DNA of 64,000 nucleotides from Isochrysis galbana (lineage: Eukaryota > Haptophyta > Isochrysidales > Isochrysidaceae). The position numbers and the translations under genes were made by a program. The notes beneath the pieces are model-generated. The model was given only the letters and a program-made list of their open reading frames with translations. It searched no databases and had not been told where the DNA came from. Shown here piece after piece: positions 1 through 10,100 of the stretch; position 1 is the first letter of the stretch, and each line of letters starts with the position of its first letter. The stretch spans positions 1,896,569-1,960,568 of the forward strand of contig CM030936.1 of NCBI GenBank assembly GCA_018136815.1, written 5' to 3'.

Positions 1-1279
1 TTCTAATCAGTGTCAGTGTCCTCGAGCACATCACAGATCACGGCGGTGCGGCAAATCATACTCATTCGATCCCTCCACCTCAACGATGCGCGCCAACACC
101 AGGCTTTAGTTATTGAAGAGAGCACTAAATTCTTCAGGGGGTGTATTCATGCTGAATGCTTGCTCACAATTGCACAGTGGCAAGGCCACCAGCACCCTTG
201 CGGCATGCCGGCAGACGTTCCGCCTCAGCCAGCCGCCAGCTGATGATGTTCGGCTGACCTCAGTCGGATAGCGCGGGCCAACATGATACTTCTCCCACAA
301 TGCCGCGTGCGCTCGCTGCCACTCCTTCCCATGCTTCGGCTCGGGCAGCCGCTCGCGCTCGTATGCTCGTATGCCACAGCAATTGCCGCCTGGCAGTTCG
401 GCGTCAATGACCACTGCCACTTCTTGGACGGTGGGGCCGCATCCTCCTTGGGCGTGCTGGGCGGCTCAGGAGGCTGCTCGGGAGAAGCAGGACGGCAGCG
501 CCTCACAAAGTCGCCACCGGTGCGCCTCCCATGCTGCTGGGGCTCGACCACCTTCAGGCGCGCCATGCGGCCCGGCTCTCGCGAGAGAGGCGGAGCGGCG
601 AGAGCTTTCGTGGCAAGGCGATCGGCCGTGTAGCTAGGGGGGGGCGCCAAAATCGTGTTTGATCAATACTGAAAATATAATATTCGGACGCCCTTGGTGG
701 CTTTGGGTGCCAGATTTTTTGGTGGTCTTTCGCCCCAGTGTACCCGCTATTCCCCTCTCCACACGAATTTCATTTATGTCAACTTTACTGTCCCTATTTT
801 GGCGATGCGGTTCAGTAATGGAACGGAGGTAGTAGTAATTATAACGCACCGAGTGGGGAGGGGGGTCGAACATCCTAGTAATTATAATGTGCATCTATGC
901 GGGGGTATAATTTCTCCCGTATTCGTATTCGGGTGGTGCACCCGGACTTTTGATCGCCCGCACCTTGGAGCTGGAGAGTACGAGTACGGGCAGGAAGGCT
1001 GAGCTTGCTTGTGCTTGTGCAATAACGCTTGCTTAGTAATGTGTAATGTGTAATGTGCGTGGTGATAATTAGATGGTGTGTGTGTTATGTGTGTGTTTGC
1101 GTCGCGAGGCGAGAGCTCATTAAAAGGTTGTTTATGTGGATGGCACCCCGCGGATGCTCAGCGCGCAGTAGCAGGGCGTTTCTTCTAGAAAAATCGTCAA
1201 CATTACCCTAAAACTCGTTTTAATCGCATTCCAGCCTATAGCCGATCCATTCATATGCGGGCTCATGAACTAGGATTCC
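1..1279. other. No confident gene; low-quality open frames only
   Basis: This stretch lies downstream of the menD stop. Frames on the minus strand (about 106-420 and 225-650) have no recognisable domain, and no menC- or menH-like sequence is seen. Bases 1000-1090 are GT-rich. The minus-strand bases at 1-40 read as an acidic ED/TD-rich end followed by a stop, somewhat like the acidic end of the gypsy polyprotein at 48.78 kb, but this is too short to assign. Confidence 0.4.
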
Positions 1280-4200
1280 TCAAAGAGCAAGAGCTGCGCC
1301 CACCTCTGCAGCGATTGCACTTAGACGTTTGGCGAGACCAATGTGCTCCGCAGCTCCGGCACACACCTCGATCACGCTCGGCGTCTTCCGGGCCTGTGCA
1401 GCGTCGTAGGCTGCCGCAAATCCTTCGCGGGTGGTGGCGAAGGTGTACGGCAGGCCGAAGCCCTCGCAAACAAGACCGAAGCGGTGCGGGTGGGGCGTGT
1501 CGAAGTATGGCGAAAACACCTCGGTGTACTGTGCGACAGGCAAGGATCGGAATATGCCACCACCCGCATTGTTGAGTACGACGAGCGTGAGCGGCAACTC
1601 TTGCTGGCTTACCAGTGCGAGGGCGGAAAGGTCATGTAGCGCGGCGAGATCTCCAATTACGAGCGTGCACCGGGCGCCTGCGCTCGCCGCCGTCACACCA
1701 AGTGCCGTGTGGATGATGCCATCAATCCCACTGGCGCCGCGATTGCAATGCACGACTGGTGCACGGGCGCAGTAAGTGTCGATGTGGCGGATGGGGCCAG
1801 AGTTAGAACTAAAGAGGATGGACTGTGCACCACCAGTTGGCTTCGACAGCATCTCGCATATATATCGACAAGTCCACAGCTCGCTAAGCAGCGTGTCGTT
1901 GGCCAAATCGCGCTCGATGGCTTTTTCAAGGGCGCGCGAAGCGGAGCATAGCGAAAGCAATGGGTTCGGCGGTAACCTAGATTGTCCTAGGCGCGTGTGT
2001 AGAGCGCAAAGTAGAGCGGCCGCAGCGCCTTGTACCCGATGTGTCACGGAGTGCATCGGGTCGCACCGCTCACCATGCGGCTCGATGACAATATGAGCAC
2101 GTGCGCTCGCGGCAAGACTGAGAAGCCGCTTGCCGACAATCCGGCCACCGACCTGCAACACCACGTCAGGAGCAAGCAAGCCGACCAGAGGGCGGGCCGC
2201 AAGCAGCAGGTCAATGAGTGGCACAATTGGGGCATCGTGCAAGGTATGGCGGTCATTCCGTAGCCCAGAGCCTATGTCGGGCAGAACGGGCCAGCCCAGG
2301 CGACTGCTTAGTGCTGCCACGGCCAGTCTCTCGGCATCGGTGCGCAATGCGCCGGCTACGACGACGCCGCGGCGCGCCCCGGAGAAAAGAGCCACGAGCT
2401 GTGTAATACCGCCATCTATTACCGCCGCCGGCCCAGGTATGGGTCTCGAGTAGCTGGTGAAGGGCCTCGCCGAACGAATCCACGTGGCGAGACGTGGTGT
2501 GCGTAGCGGGCCTGCAGGCCACGGGACGGGCTTGGGCGACAGTGGCTCTCGAAACATGATATTGAGGTGGACTGGGCCAGCTGGGCAGCTCGAGCAACCG
2601 TGCGCTCGTGCCATGGCATAGCTAGCGTCGGCGAGCAGCGGCTCCAGTGGCGCGTTCGCTTCGGGGCACGGCATATCCTTGAACCACCTGAGCACGCCGC
2701 CGCTGATGAGGCCAACTTGATCGATGGTTTGGTTCGCCTTCGTATCGCGAAGCTCGGGAGGCCGATCAGCCGTTAGCAGTACCATTGGAACGTGATCCTG
2801 GCCCGCCTCGACCGCCGCCGGGTGGAGGTTTACCACAGCTGTCCCAGATGACACGATCACAGCTGCTGCGCGACCGCTTGCACGTGCGAGGCCAACAGCC
2901 ATGAAGCCGGCGCCGCGCTCGTCCAATGCGATGGTGTGCGGCAAGCCAGAGCGCGAGAGCGCAATGGCCAGTGGTGCGGAGCGCGAGCCGGGGCAGAGCA
3001 CGACGTGGCATAAGTCGCAACGGCGCAGCTCCTCGAGAAGAAACATGGCACTCAGCACATTCATATTCTCGGCGGCGTTCATCCGCAGCTCTTCTGCGAT
3101 GGTGCCATCGATGCGCCGCGAATTTGGGAAAAAGGAACACAGATGAGACTCAGAGGCGTGCTTCTCCACGAGAGCTCCGTTTTCTTGAGGAGAAATGGCG
3201 TGATAGAGGAATGCCTGCGGGCCAAGTGCGAGCGGCCGTGGTTGATTGCAGTAGTAAAGGTGTGTGGTGAGATGCTGTGCGTACTGCTTGGTGAGGGACC
3301 ATGGGCTGGTCTTACACAGAGACCAATGGAGGGACGGCCTAGCCGCACCTGGCATCGTCGGAAGAGGATGGTCGACGTCGGACACCAGACCTCACAAGAA
3401 GCCCCTATCATGAACCCAAACACTGCGTTGTGTAGCCCAGTGTCCAAGCGGGCATTGGGTATGCTACTAGCCACCAACACATCCAGTGCCGCCATGTGGC
3501 GTTCTGTTAGCACGTGGCCGAGGGCTGCAATGTTTGTTGGAACTCCATCCGCATCGAGCGGCACAGGTTGCACGGCTTCCGTCGATGCGCTCGCCAGCAG
3601 CGACACATCATCCGATAGACGCAAGAGCAAGACACTTCGCGTCACTATTGGTTTGGGCGTCCCTGACGCCACATTGCCATTATTGCTCATCAGCCACTCA
3701 GCCACGAAGACCGGCTCTGCAGGCTGGCTCAATTCGAGCCGTACTCTCTGTGTCCCCATGGACCGCGGGGAGGACAACTGGCGCACCGCCTCGGAACGTC
3801 CCAACAGAATAGGTCTCTCCCGCACTGGACCAGGAATTGGCTCTACGGAAAAACAGATGCGTTGAAGCGCATCGCGAGCACGACAGACTGCCTGCAGGAA
3901 GGACCTCGCGACGCCCGACGCCACACCCTCTTGCCCATTCTCCCATCGAAGCTGACAGGCGAGCAGGCAGACGCCATCGCACACCTGCACCTCGACCAGC
4001 GGAAGCAGCCAAATCCCATCCCCAAACTCGCGCCACTCGGCACCATCTAAGTGGACTGTCTGCGAGTCAATGCGAGCAGCGCCATAGTACCGTGCTCGCT
4101 TCCCTCCCAATCGTCGCGAGAACTCTTTCCAGCGATGCAGCTGCTTGGCCAGCCGAGACTCCTCCTCGGGCGCAGTCTCGCTGACCATCTCGCTCACGCC

Positions 4201-4470
4201 GACACCTGCGACGAGCATCCCAGTGCGCTCGTCGGCTGCGAAGAGCTGGGGCATGATGCTCTGGTGCACGAGCCAGTGGGCGGGATGGACGAGCTCGTCC
4301 ACTTGGAGCTCGATGCGAAAGAAGCCCTCGCGGTTGGGTGGCTCGGCATCCTCAGCATAGCTGCTCAGCCGTGCCACCAGCCGCGCGCAAGCCCTCCAGA
4401 GAGGCGAGGGTCCCTCGCGGCCGAGCCGCTGCAGAGAGGTATCCTCTCCCTCTGCATCCTCCGCAGCCAT
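1280..4470 (-). CDS. menD: PHYLLO-like fusion: MenF N-terminal domain + MenD (SEPHCHC synthase)
   Basis: The predicted protein is 1041 aa from two exons (4470-3349 and 3283-1280) with a 65-bp GTGCGG...GCAG intron that keeps phase. Residues 1 to about 350 resemble the N-terminal half of plant isochorismate synthase (a W-x-x-FGDGIWLLPLVE segment near the middle). From residue about 447 to the end the protein is MenD: CPGSRSAPLA, DERGAGFMAVGLARASG, SSGTAVVNL, LLTADRPPEL and the thiamine-diphosphate/metal motif GDLAALHDL...LNNAGGGIF. MenD condenses isochorismate and 2-oxoglutarate to SEPHCHC in phylloquinone synthesis. Plant PHYLLO is menF'(catalytic half lost)-menD-menC-menH; here the chorismate-binding half of MenF is also missing (only about 370 bp separate the two parts), and the frame stops after MenD. 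The sense strand upstream is CT-rich. The exact N-terminus and any plastid targeting sequence are uncertain. Confidence 0.88.
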
Positions 4471-4474
4471 CGAC

Positions 4475-4665
4475 AGAGCGCGAGAGCGGGGAGAGGGGGG
4501 GGGGCGAGGGAGGGAGGGAGCGAGCTGGTCACAGAAGAGAGAGAAGAGAGAAAGAGGGGGAGAGAAGAGAGAAGAGAAGAGAGGGAGGGAGGGAAGGGGA
4601 GGGGGGCCTCAACGAAGTCAATCTCGCTCTCTCTCTCGCTCTCTCTCTCCTCTTTTATCTCTCTA
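4475..4665. repeat. GA/CT-rich tract at the 5' end of menF'-menD
   Basis: This is nearly pure purine (GAGA, GGGA) on the plus strand, switching to CTCTCT near 4625-4660. On the sense strand of the adjacent gene it is a pyrimidine-rich leader just upstream of its ATG at 4470. It yields spurious Arg/Glu/Gly open frames. Confidence 0.8.
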
Positions 4666-4787
4666 GGGTGACGACGAGAGGGAGCCCGGGGCTAGAGAGG
4701 GAAAACGGAAAAACAAAACACAGAACAACAGATACTCAGATACTTTTTTCTGTTTTTAGAACAGTGTGCTTTGTCTGTTTGTGGCCG

Positions 4788-4845
4788 TCGTACTTCGTAC
4801 AAAAAAACCTTTTAATATTCTCGCCTCGTACTTCGTACAAAAAAA
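4788..4845 (-). mobile_element. Micro-insertion: 18-bp LINE 3' end with 20-bp target duplication
   Basis: The 20-mer tcgtacttcgtacaaaaaaa occurs at 4788-4807 and again at 4826-4845. Between the copies lie only 18 bases, ccttttaatattctcgcc (4808-4825). These equal the 3'-terminal bases of the LINE inserted at 45.6-47.9 kb (45625-45642, read on the plus strand). The arrangement is what target-primed reverse transcription that aborted almost immediately would leave. Confidence 0.75.
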
Positions 4846-5104
4846 ATCAGCAGTGTTGGGTCACATCGCAAACCTGACCACACGCCCGCAGACCTACTAT
4901 TCGATGTGGGCCTGAGCCTTTGCGCTGTACCAACCGAGCCCTCGCTGAGATTGTAGATTGTGCCCCGCGGCAAACGACAAACGACCGATCGGCGATCGGC
5001 GGCACCGAGCACCGAGTTATCTCTTAAACATCGAAGCACCTCTGGAGGTGCTGCGCGCCGGCGCCATGGTGCGCCGCCTCTTCCCATGCCTCCCTCACCG
5101 CCTC

Positions 5105-5574
5105 GATAGCGGTTGTATTGGTACGGGAGGGCGTCTCAGGCGGCTTGCCTTCATTTGGTCTCCTTTCCCTCAGGGTTTCTTCCCCTCCCGCGGGGACTCT
5201 CACCCTACCATGAGCCCCCCCCGCGAGCACCCCGAAGGAGAGGCCCAGGAGCACCCCGTACGCGACGAGAACGGCGTCGCCTTGGCTCGGCATGAGGGCG
5301 CGCCCCGAGAGGGCCTGGTAGCCTGGTAGACGCCCACGCCGAGCAAGGCGTAGCCCGTCCCCTTGTGCGCGACCCGCCACACGGCGCGGCGTGTGGTGCG
5401 GGCGGCGGGCGTGCCGCGCACGAGTGCGTTGAGCGGCTGCAGCAGGGCGAGGGCGAAGGCGACGATCCCGACCGGGCAGGGCAGGAGAGAGCCGGCGACA
5501 GGGCAGGAGAGAACCGGCGGCAGGAGAGAGAGAACCCGAGTTAAACGCGCGCGCTTTTTGCGCGCGCTTTCCAC
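5105..5574 (-). pseudogene. Cytochrome b561/ferric-reductase-like membrane fragment
   Basis: Minus-strand frames encode GIVAFALALLQPLNALV, then a His-containing segment WRVAHKGTGYALLGVGVYQ, and in the next frame a hydrophobic helix AVLVAYGVLLGLSFGVL. The order helix-LQPLNA-HKGxGY-helix is typical of the haem-binding membrane domain of DOMON/cytochrome b561-type proteins. The pieces lie in different frames, and no complete domain or start was found. It may be a decayed gene, or one with short introns (a GTGAGA donor-like site is near 5206). The function is inferred from the local motif only. Confidence 0.4.
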
Positions 5575-5608
5575 CCCGCGTCAAACACGGGCGTCCCACC
5601 GTGTGTCG

Positions 5609-5765
5609 AGAAAAGGGGGGGGGTGCAGTTATGGCGACGAGTGCTATGAAGGACTTGAGTGCAATGACGATGGAGTGTGTGAGACGCCATGCCGCGAGCC
5701 AGGGTCGGTATGCTGTCGTATTCCATACGATGACAGACTTTTACTTCTAACCGGTGGGTTACTTT
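5609..5765 (+). other. Short Cys-rich open frame (knottin/EGF-like spacing), partial
   Basis: The frame reads CSYGDECYEGLECNDDGVC and then CETPCREPGSVCC, eight or more cysteines in about 40 residues, ending at TAA 5763-5765. A run of G precedes it and no start codon or signal peptide is visible. It could be an exon of a secreted protein, a relic, or chance. Confidence 0.25.
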
Positions 5766-5831
5766 AAGCCTCGAGGTCTCGTCGGCGACATTCTACCCCT
5801 TCTCTTACTTTCTTTCGATGTCATCAAACGG

Positions 5832-5975
5832 TCGGTGACAGTCTTCTGTCTTCTCCTCATGCATCGGTGACAGTCTTCTGTCTTCTCCTCATGCATCGGT
5901 GACAGTCTTCTGTCTTCTCCTCATGCATCGGTTGTAGTCTTCCGTCTTCTCTTCGTGTATCGGTGGTAGTTCCCC
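5832..5975 (+). repeat. 32-bp tandem repeat, about 4.5 copies
   Basis: Units starting tcggtgacagtcttctgtct begin at 5832, 5864, 5896, 5928 (diverged) and 5960 (partial). The first three are identical. The array sits 5' of the gypsy leader and gag start at 6295, so it may be part of that element's leader or LTR. Confidence 0.85.
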
Positions 5976-6119
5976 AGCGAGGTCTGCCCTCGTTGTTCCG
6001 ACTTCTCTGTCGCACGTCTGTGCGCCGATGAGCCGCCTTGGTGCCGACGCTCGACAGTCCGTCTTGGGTGTGGTTAGTTTTCGCCCTGTTTGGGTTAGTT
6101 CGTGTGTGACTGCGTGACG

Positions 6120-6996
6120 TGAATCTTTTTTGGAGTCCCTGTGTTGTAGTCTCTCGTGTCTACCTTGGACCTAAGAAGCTCTCATTCTCATTCTCTCTCT
6201 TCCTCTAGCTCGCTAGCTAGCCTCGGCCCTACCCTCCAACGCCGTGCGTTGCGAGCCTCCGAACCTCCGTCTCTCTCTTCGTCCCTAGCACTCGATGGTA
6301 GACACAGTCAGACCCGACTTCTACTATGACCTCTCAGACATATTCCCGCAAGCAACAACCAACGACTCTTTCACGGCCGCGTCAGCTGCCGGCTCGATCG
6401 AACGGCGAACGGCCCTCTGCCTACGAGCCAGTGGTCATCGCATGTTCGACAAGCACAAATTCCGTCTTGGCGCCTACGACCGCGCCGTTCCATAATCCCG
6501 CTCCATCTATGCCCATGGAAACAGCGGGAACTTCTTTTGGGCCACAAGGGGTCCACTTCGTCGGAATCGGCGGCTCCGAGCCTCCGCAGCAAGGTCCTTC
6601 TAACACGGCGACGCCATCCTCAGTCCGCTTTTGCGTCGATTACCGCGACGTTAACTCGAAACTACGAATAGAGGATAGCCCTCTTCCCCTCACGGTGGAG
6701 GCTATCGACCGGCTCTCGTCCGGCGGTGGATCTTTGGACTCCCTGTTCTTGTGCACCTTGGACCTAGCCTCCGGCTTCTGGGGCATCCCCATTAAAGAGA
6801 GCGACCGCGGAATCACCGCATTCGTCACCCACCGTGGGAAGTACGAGTTTAACGTGCTCCCCTTCGGCGTCCAATCCGGCCCTTCTTATATGTGCCGCGT
6901 CATGGATGCCGCCCTCGGCTCGCTCGCCTGGGAGATTTGCATGCCTTATCTCGACGATGTAGGGCTGTTTGAGAGCTCGCTCGCGCGTGCGCTGAG
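6120..6996 (+). mobile_element. Ty3/gypsy retrotransposon fragment: leader, gag start, partial RT
   Basis: A leader containing ctcgctagctag and the gag-like start MVDTVRPDFYYDLSDIFPQ (6295) are near-duplicates of sequence at 17.1-17.4 kb. About 300 bp later a frame carries Ty3-type reverse-transcriptase motifs: FCVDYRDVNSKL, LDLASGFWGIPIKE, FNVLPFGVQSGP and the catalytic box YLDDV at about 6945-6960. The rest of gag, protease, RNase H and integrase are absent, so this is an internally deleted, inactive copy. The sequence after YLDDV runs into a tandem repeat. Confidence 0.82.
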
Positions 6997-6999
6997 GCG

Positions 7000-7219
7000 A
7001 GAAGCGTTCAATCACCATCACCCACAGCATAGAAAAGCGTTCAATCACCATCAGCCTACACGCGGAAGGCGTCCAATCGCCATCACTCCGACCGCATGGA
7101 AAAGCGTTCAATCACCATCAGCCTACACGCGGAAGGCGTCCAATCGCCATCACTCCGACCGCATGGAAAAGCGTTCAATCACCATCAGCCTACACGCGGA
7201 AAAGCGTTCAATCGCGGAG
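7000..7219 (+). repeat. 67-bp tandem repeat at the 3' edge of the gypsy fragment
   Basis: Units contain gcgttcaatcaccatcagcc followed by ggcgtccaatcgccatcact. There are about 2.5 full copies plus partial ones, with a 67-bp period. It fills the space between the broken RT and the stop of the ankyrin gene. Confidence 0.8.
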
Positions 7220-7231
7220 AGATCGTGTGGA

Positions 7232-8341
7232 TCATGAGTGAGGCCCTTTGTGGAGTCCTTCTTGGTGCCCTTTGTGGAGTCCTTCTTGGCGCCCTTGTTC
7301 GAGACCTTGAAGACGCCCTTGCTCAAGTCCTTCTTGGTGCCCTTTGTGGAGTCCTTCTTGGTGCCCTTTGTGGAGTCCTTCTTGTCGCCCTTGGTCTAGA
7401 CCTTCTTGTCGCCCTTGCTCAAGTCCTTCTTGGTGCCCTTTGTGGAGCCCTTCTTGTCGCCCTTGGACTAGACCTTCTTGTCGCCCTTGCTCAAGTCCTT
7501 CTTTGTGCCCTTTTTGGAGCCCTTCTTGTCGCCCTTGGTCGAGACCTTGAAGACGCCCTTTTTGGAGCCCTTCTTGGTGCCCTTTTTGGAGCCCTTCTTG
7601 GTGCCCTTCTTGGTGCCCTTTTTGGAGCCCTTCTTGTCGCCCTTGGTCGAGACCTTGAAGACGCCCTTGCTCAAACCCGCCAGGATCCCTCTGCTGACGT
7701 CCTACAGAGTCATCTCCTTGCCATTGTTGGAGTGCTTGTGTGTGGCCTTGTGAGTAGCCTATGGAGAAGCCGCTCTGATGCCCTTGTATGAATCCTCGAT
7801 TGTATTCGGCTTCAATATCACAGACAAGGGTTGGTGGAGTCCATACAACACGTAGGAGATTGGAGATGTCATGTAGATGAGCTGTACGTTGGCTCATGGA
7901 ATTGTTGAGACATTGACAGGCAGTCGTCTGGTCGATGGTTGCCCCATAGTGCTGTAATAGATCGACCATCTCGACATCGCCACGTAGGCAGGCATACATT
8001 AATGGGGTGTTCTTCATGTTGTCCATCTGATCCAATGGAGCATTCCATTGTGCCGCAAGATGTTTGACACATGGAAGATGACCACGCTCGACTGCGAGTA
8101 TCAAGGCGGTCTTCCCCCAGAGAGTACTCTTCATGTGCATGTACCCCAATGGAGCAAATCGAAGGAGTGTTGCCACACAATTGGAATGACCCAAGTAGGC
8201 AGCAATCATCAATGGTGTATACTTTTCGGAAGCAATGGTATATAGCATTCGCATCTCTTCCATGAACTTGGTTGGTGCTATTGGACTACCCTCAAGCAGA
8301 CCATTCAGGAGGAGAGCACAGCATGGAGGAGCATTGCTCAT
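7232..8341 (-). CDS. Ankyrin-repeat protein with long (GX3)n tail
   Basis: The 369-aa product starts at ATG 8341 (MSNAPPCCALLLNG). Residues about 30-150 carry three to four ankyrin repeats (YTPLMIAAYLGHSNCVATLL, GKTALILAVERGHLPCV, NTPLMYACLRGDVEMVDLL). From about residue 185 the protein is glycine-spaced: GFIQGHQSGFSIGYSQG, then about 17 eight-residue units of the type EGLxxGxx to the C-terminus. Every glycine is four residues from the next, the spacing of the deca-GX3 motif of Yae1/Lto1-type adaptor proteins but much longer. Ankyrin repeats bind protein partners; a helical GX3 array could give a packing surface (inference). The tail is encoded by 24-bp repeats, so length variation is expected. 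The open frame continues upstream into the minisatellite, which I do not consider coding. Confidence 0.75.
   Translation of the reverse strand: MSNAPPCCALLLNGLLEGSPIAPTKFMEEMRMLYTIASEKYTPLMIAAYLGHSNCVATLLRFAPLGYMHMKSTLWGKTALILAVERGHLPCVKHLAAQWNAPLDQMDNMKNTPLMYACLRGDVEMVDLLQHYGATIDQTTACQCLNNSMSQRTAHLHDISNLLRVVWTPPTLVCDIEAEYNRGFIQGHQSGFSIGYSQGHTQALQQWQGDDSVGRQQRDPGGFEQGRLQGLDQGRQEGLQKGHQEGHQEGLQKGHQEGLQKGRLQGLDQGRQEGLQKGHKEGLEQGRQEGLVQGRQEGLHKGHQEGLEQGRQEGLDQGRQEGLHKGHQEGLHKGHQEGLEQGRLQGLEQGRQEGLHKGHQEGLHKGPHS
7240..7680 (-). repeat. 24-bp coding tandem repeat (8-aa EGLxxGxx units)
   Basis: On the plus strand it shows as repeated cttcttggtgccctttgtgg-like units, and on the minus strand it encodes EGLHKGHQ, EGLEQGRQ and EGLQKGHQ variants. 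Two unit classes (HKGH and EQGR) alternate, suggesting unequal crossing-over in larger multiples. Confidence 0.88.
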
Positions 8342-8394
8342 GCTGCAGAATGGAGGCAACGACTGGTAAGGGCGAGGGAGGAAGAGGAAAGGAG

Positions 8395-8955
8395 AGGCAA
8401 AGACGTCAGGAGGAGGCAAATGCGAGGGAACAAGAGGACAGGAGAAAGGTGAGGGAGCAAGAGGGACAGAGGAAGAGGACAGTAGAGGCAAAGACGTCAG
8501 GAGGAGGCAAAGGCGAGGGAACAAGAGGACAGGAGAAAGGTGAGGGAGCAAGAGGGACAGAGGAAGAGGACAGTAGAGGCAAAGGCGTCAGGAGAGGCGA
8601 AAGCGAGGGAACAAGAGGACAGGAGAGGCAAAGGCGAGGGAGCAAGAGGACAGGAGAGGCAAAGGCGAGGGAGCAAGAGGACAGGAGAGGCAAAGGCGAG
8701 GGAGCAAGAGGACAGGAGAGGCAAAGGCGAGGGAGCAAGAGGACAGGAGAGGCAAAGACGTCAGGAGAGGCAAAGGCGAGGGAACAAGAGGACAGGAGAG
8801 GCAACGGCGTCAGCAGAGGCAAAGGCGAGGGAGCAAGAGGACAGCAGGCAAAGGCGTCAGGAGAGGCAAAGGCGAGGGAGCAAGAGGACAAGAGGACAGG
8901 AGAAAGGCGAGGGAGCAAGAGAGGCAAAGGCGCCAGGAGAGGCAAATGGAGGGTG
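8395..8955 (+). repeat. 31-bp minisatellite (purine-rich)
   Basis: The main unit begins agaggcaaaggcgagggagc and recurs with a 31-bp period from about 8610 to 8890, with longer composite units (including gtcaggag and agaaaggtgagg variants) on both sides. Because 31 is not a multiple of three, all frames stay open and the apparent protein repeats every 31 aa; this argues that the long open frames here are not genes. It lies directly 5' of the ankyrin gene. Confidence 0.9.
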
Positions 8956-9600
8956 CGGAAGCAGGGGGGGGAAAACAAAAGGGGTGGGGGGGGGTTGTTT
9001 TCTTTGCTACTGGTTGCTCCCTCCTACTCCCCCCCCGCCTTCCCCTGCTTTACCCCCACCCCCTTTGCTCCCCCCCCTCCTCCCTTGCTTTACCCCCACC
9101 CCCCTTTGCTTCCCCCCCCCCGACGGGCGATCTCCACCGGGATCTGCGGCAGCCAGGGTAGCCGCGTGCGTGCACACACACACACACACCAAGGCGTCCC
9201 AAAGGGGAGACATGTGGATCGTGATTTCAACGAGATATCGACCCTGTCACAAATCGAGTCAATGGAGTAAGACCACGTGTGGGGTTCAACAAATACAAGT
9301 TGAGTCAAGTGACCCTCCAGGTGACAACAGAAAGTGCTAGCAGGGATGGGGATAATTGAACGCTTTTGGTCTTGCGATCCCACCAGCTGGGCGCGCTCGA
9401 AGTGCTGGCCTCCCACCGTGTTCCCAAGCGAGTCCCCCCGAGTTCCCGAGTCTATACCCCGAGTCAACGAGTCAATACAAGTCAAGCACGCGCCTGAGCC
9501 ACCCCCAGTCGCCTGCCACCTGCCACCACCACCACCTCCCACAAGCCTCCTTCCACACTTCCGCGCCCTCCGTGCTCCGTGCGTGCGTCGTGCGTCGTGC
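8956..9600. other. Low-complexity and GAGTC-rich spacer, no gene
   Basis: There is a G-run and C-run block (8965-9125), a (CA)n stretch at 9172-9190, and then 9240-9480 with many GAGTC/AAGTC words. No supported coding sequence is seen. Confidence 0.5.
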
Positions 9601-9608
9601 GTCGATCA

Positions 9609-10100
9609 CCATGCCCGTAGTCACCCCCGAGGAAAGCTCCATGAGCTCCCCACAAGAACCGCGTTCCGCGCTAGCTGCCGGCGCGCCCTCGCAGGCAATC
9701 TCCAAGAGTGAGATGAGCCTTGCTCTGACACACACAACACAGTAGTCACAACACACAACACCTCAGACACTCCCTTGCCACTCCCTCGCCGCTAAATCCG
9801 CCTCTCCGTCGCGTTCGCCCTCGCCCGAGCCATTCTTCCCGCCTCCCTCCACCCTCCATGGAGGTGGATGAGCCCGCCATTCCCATTCCCTCTTTCCACA
9901 CCTCTCTCGCCGCGCCTCGTCGCCCTCTGACCCTAAGTCAGAGCGCGATTCGTGTCATACTTACCAATGGGCGGAAACTGGGGGCCGTGGACTTAGCCGC
10001 TGGAACCGACCCTTATCCATGGTCTTCTGGCCCCGCGGTGAACACTGTGCCTCTAACTCCACCCTCGCTTTCGCGTCACATTTTTAGTTGCTCAAAATAA
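9609..10100 (+). mobile_element. Retroelement leader/gag-like remnant
   Basis: A short frame starting at the ATG near 9611 (MPVVTPEESSMSSPQEP) is followed by a leader-like stretch and a second frame at 9858 (MEVDEPAIPIPSFHTSLAAP). Both resemble the Pro/Ser-rich gag starts at 19.89, 27.4 and 41.0 kb, including the phrase ctcgccctcgcccgagcc upstream. No protease or polymerase sequence follows. Family membership is inferred from composition and word order. Confidence 0.35.

Noticed and set aside
106..650. Minus-strand frames that could be a small gene or an extra menD-side exon
   Set aside because: No domain, no convincing splice junction to the menD gene, and competing frames on the opposite strand.
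5832..5975. CRISPR-like array (32-bp repeats)
   Set aside because: Units are directly adjacent with no spacers, in a eukaryotic retroelement context.
8272..9340. Long Arg/Glu/Lys-rich open frames over the minisatellite
   Set aside because: The 31-bp period reads through all three frames, so openness is a by-product of the repeat.
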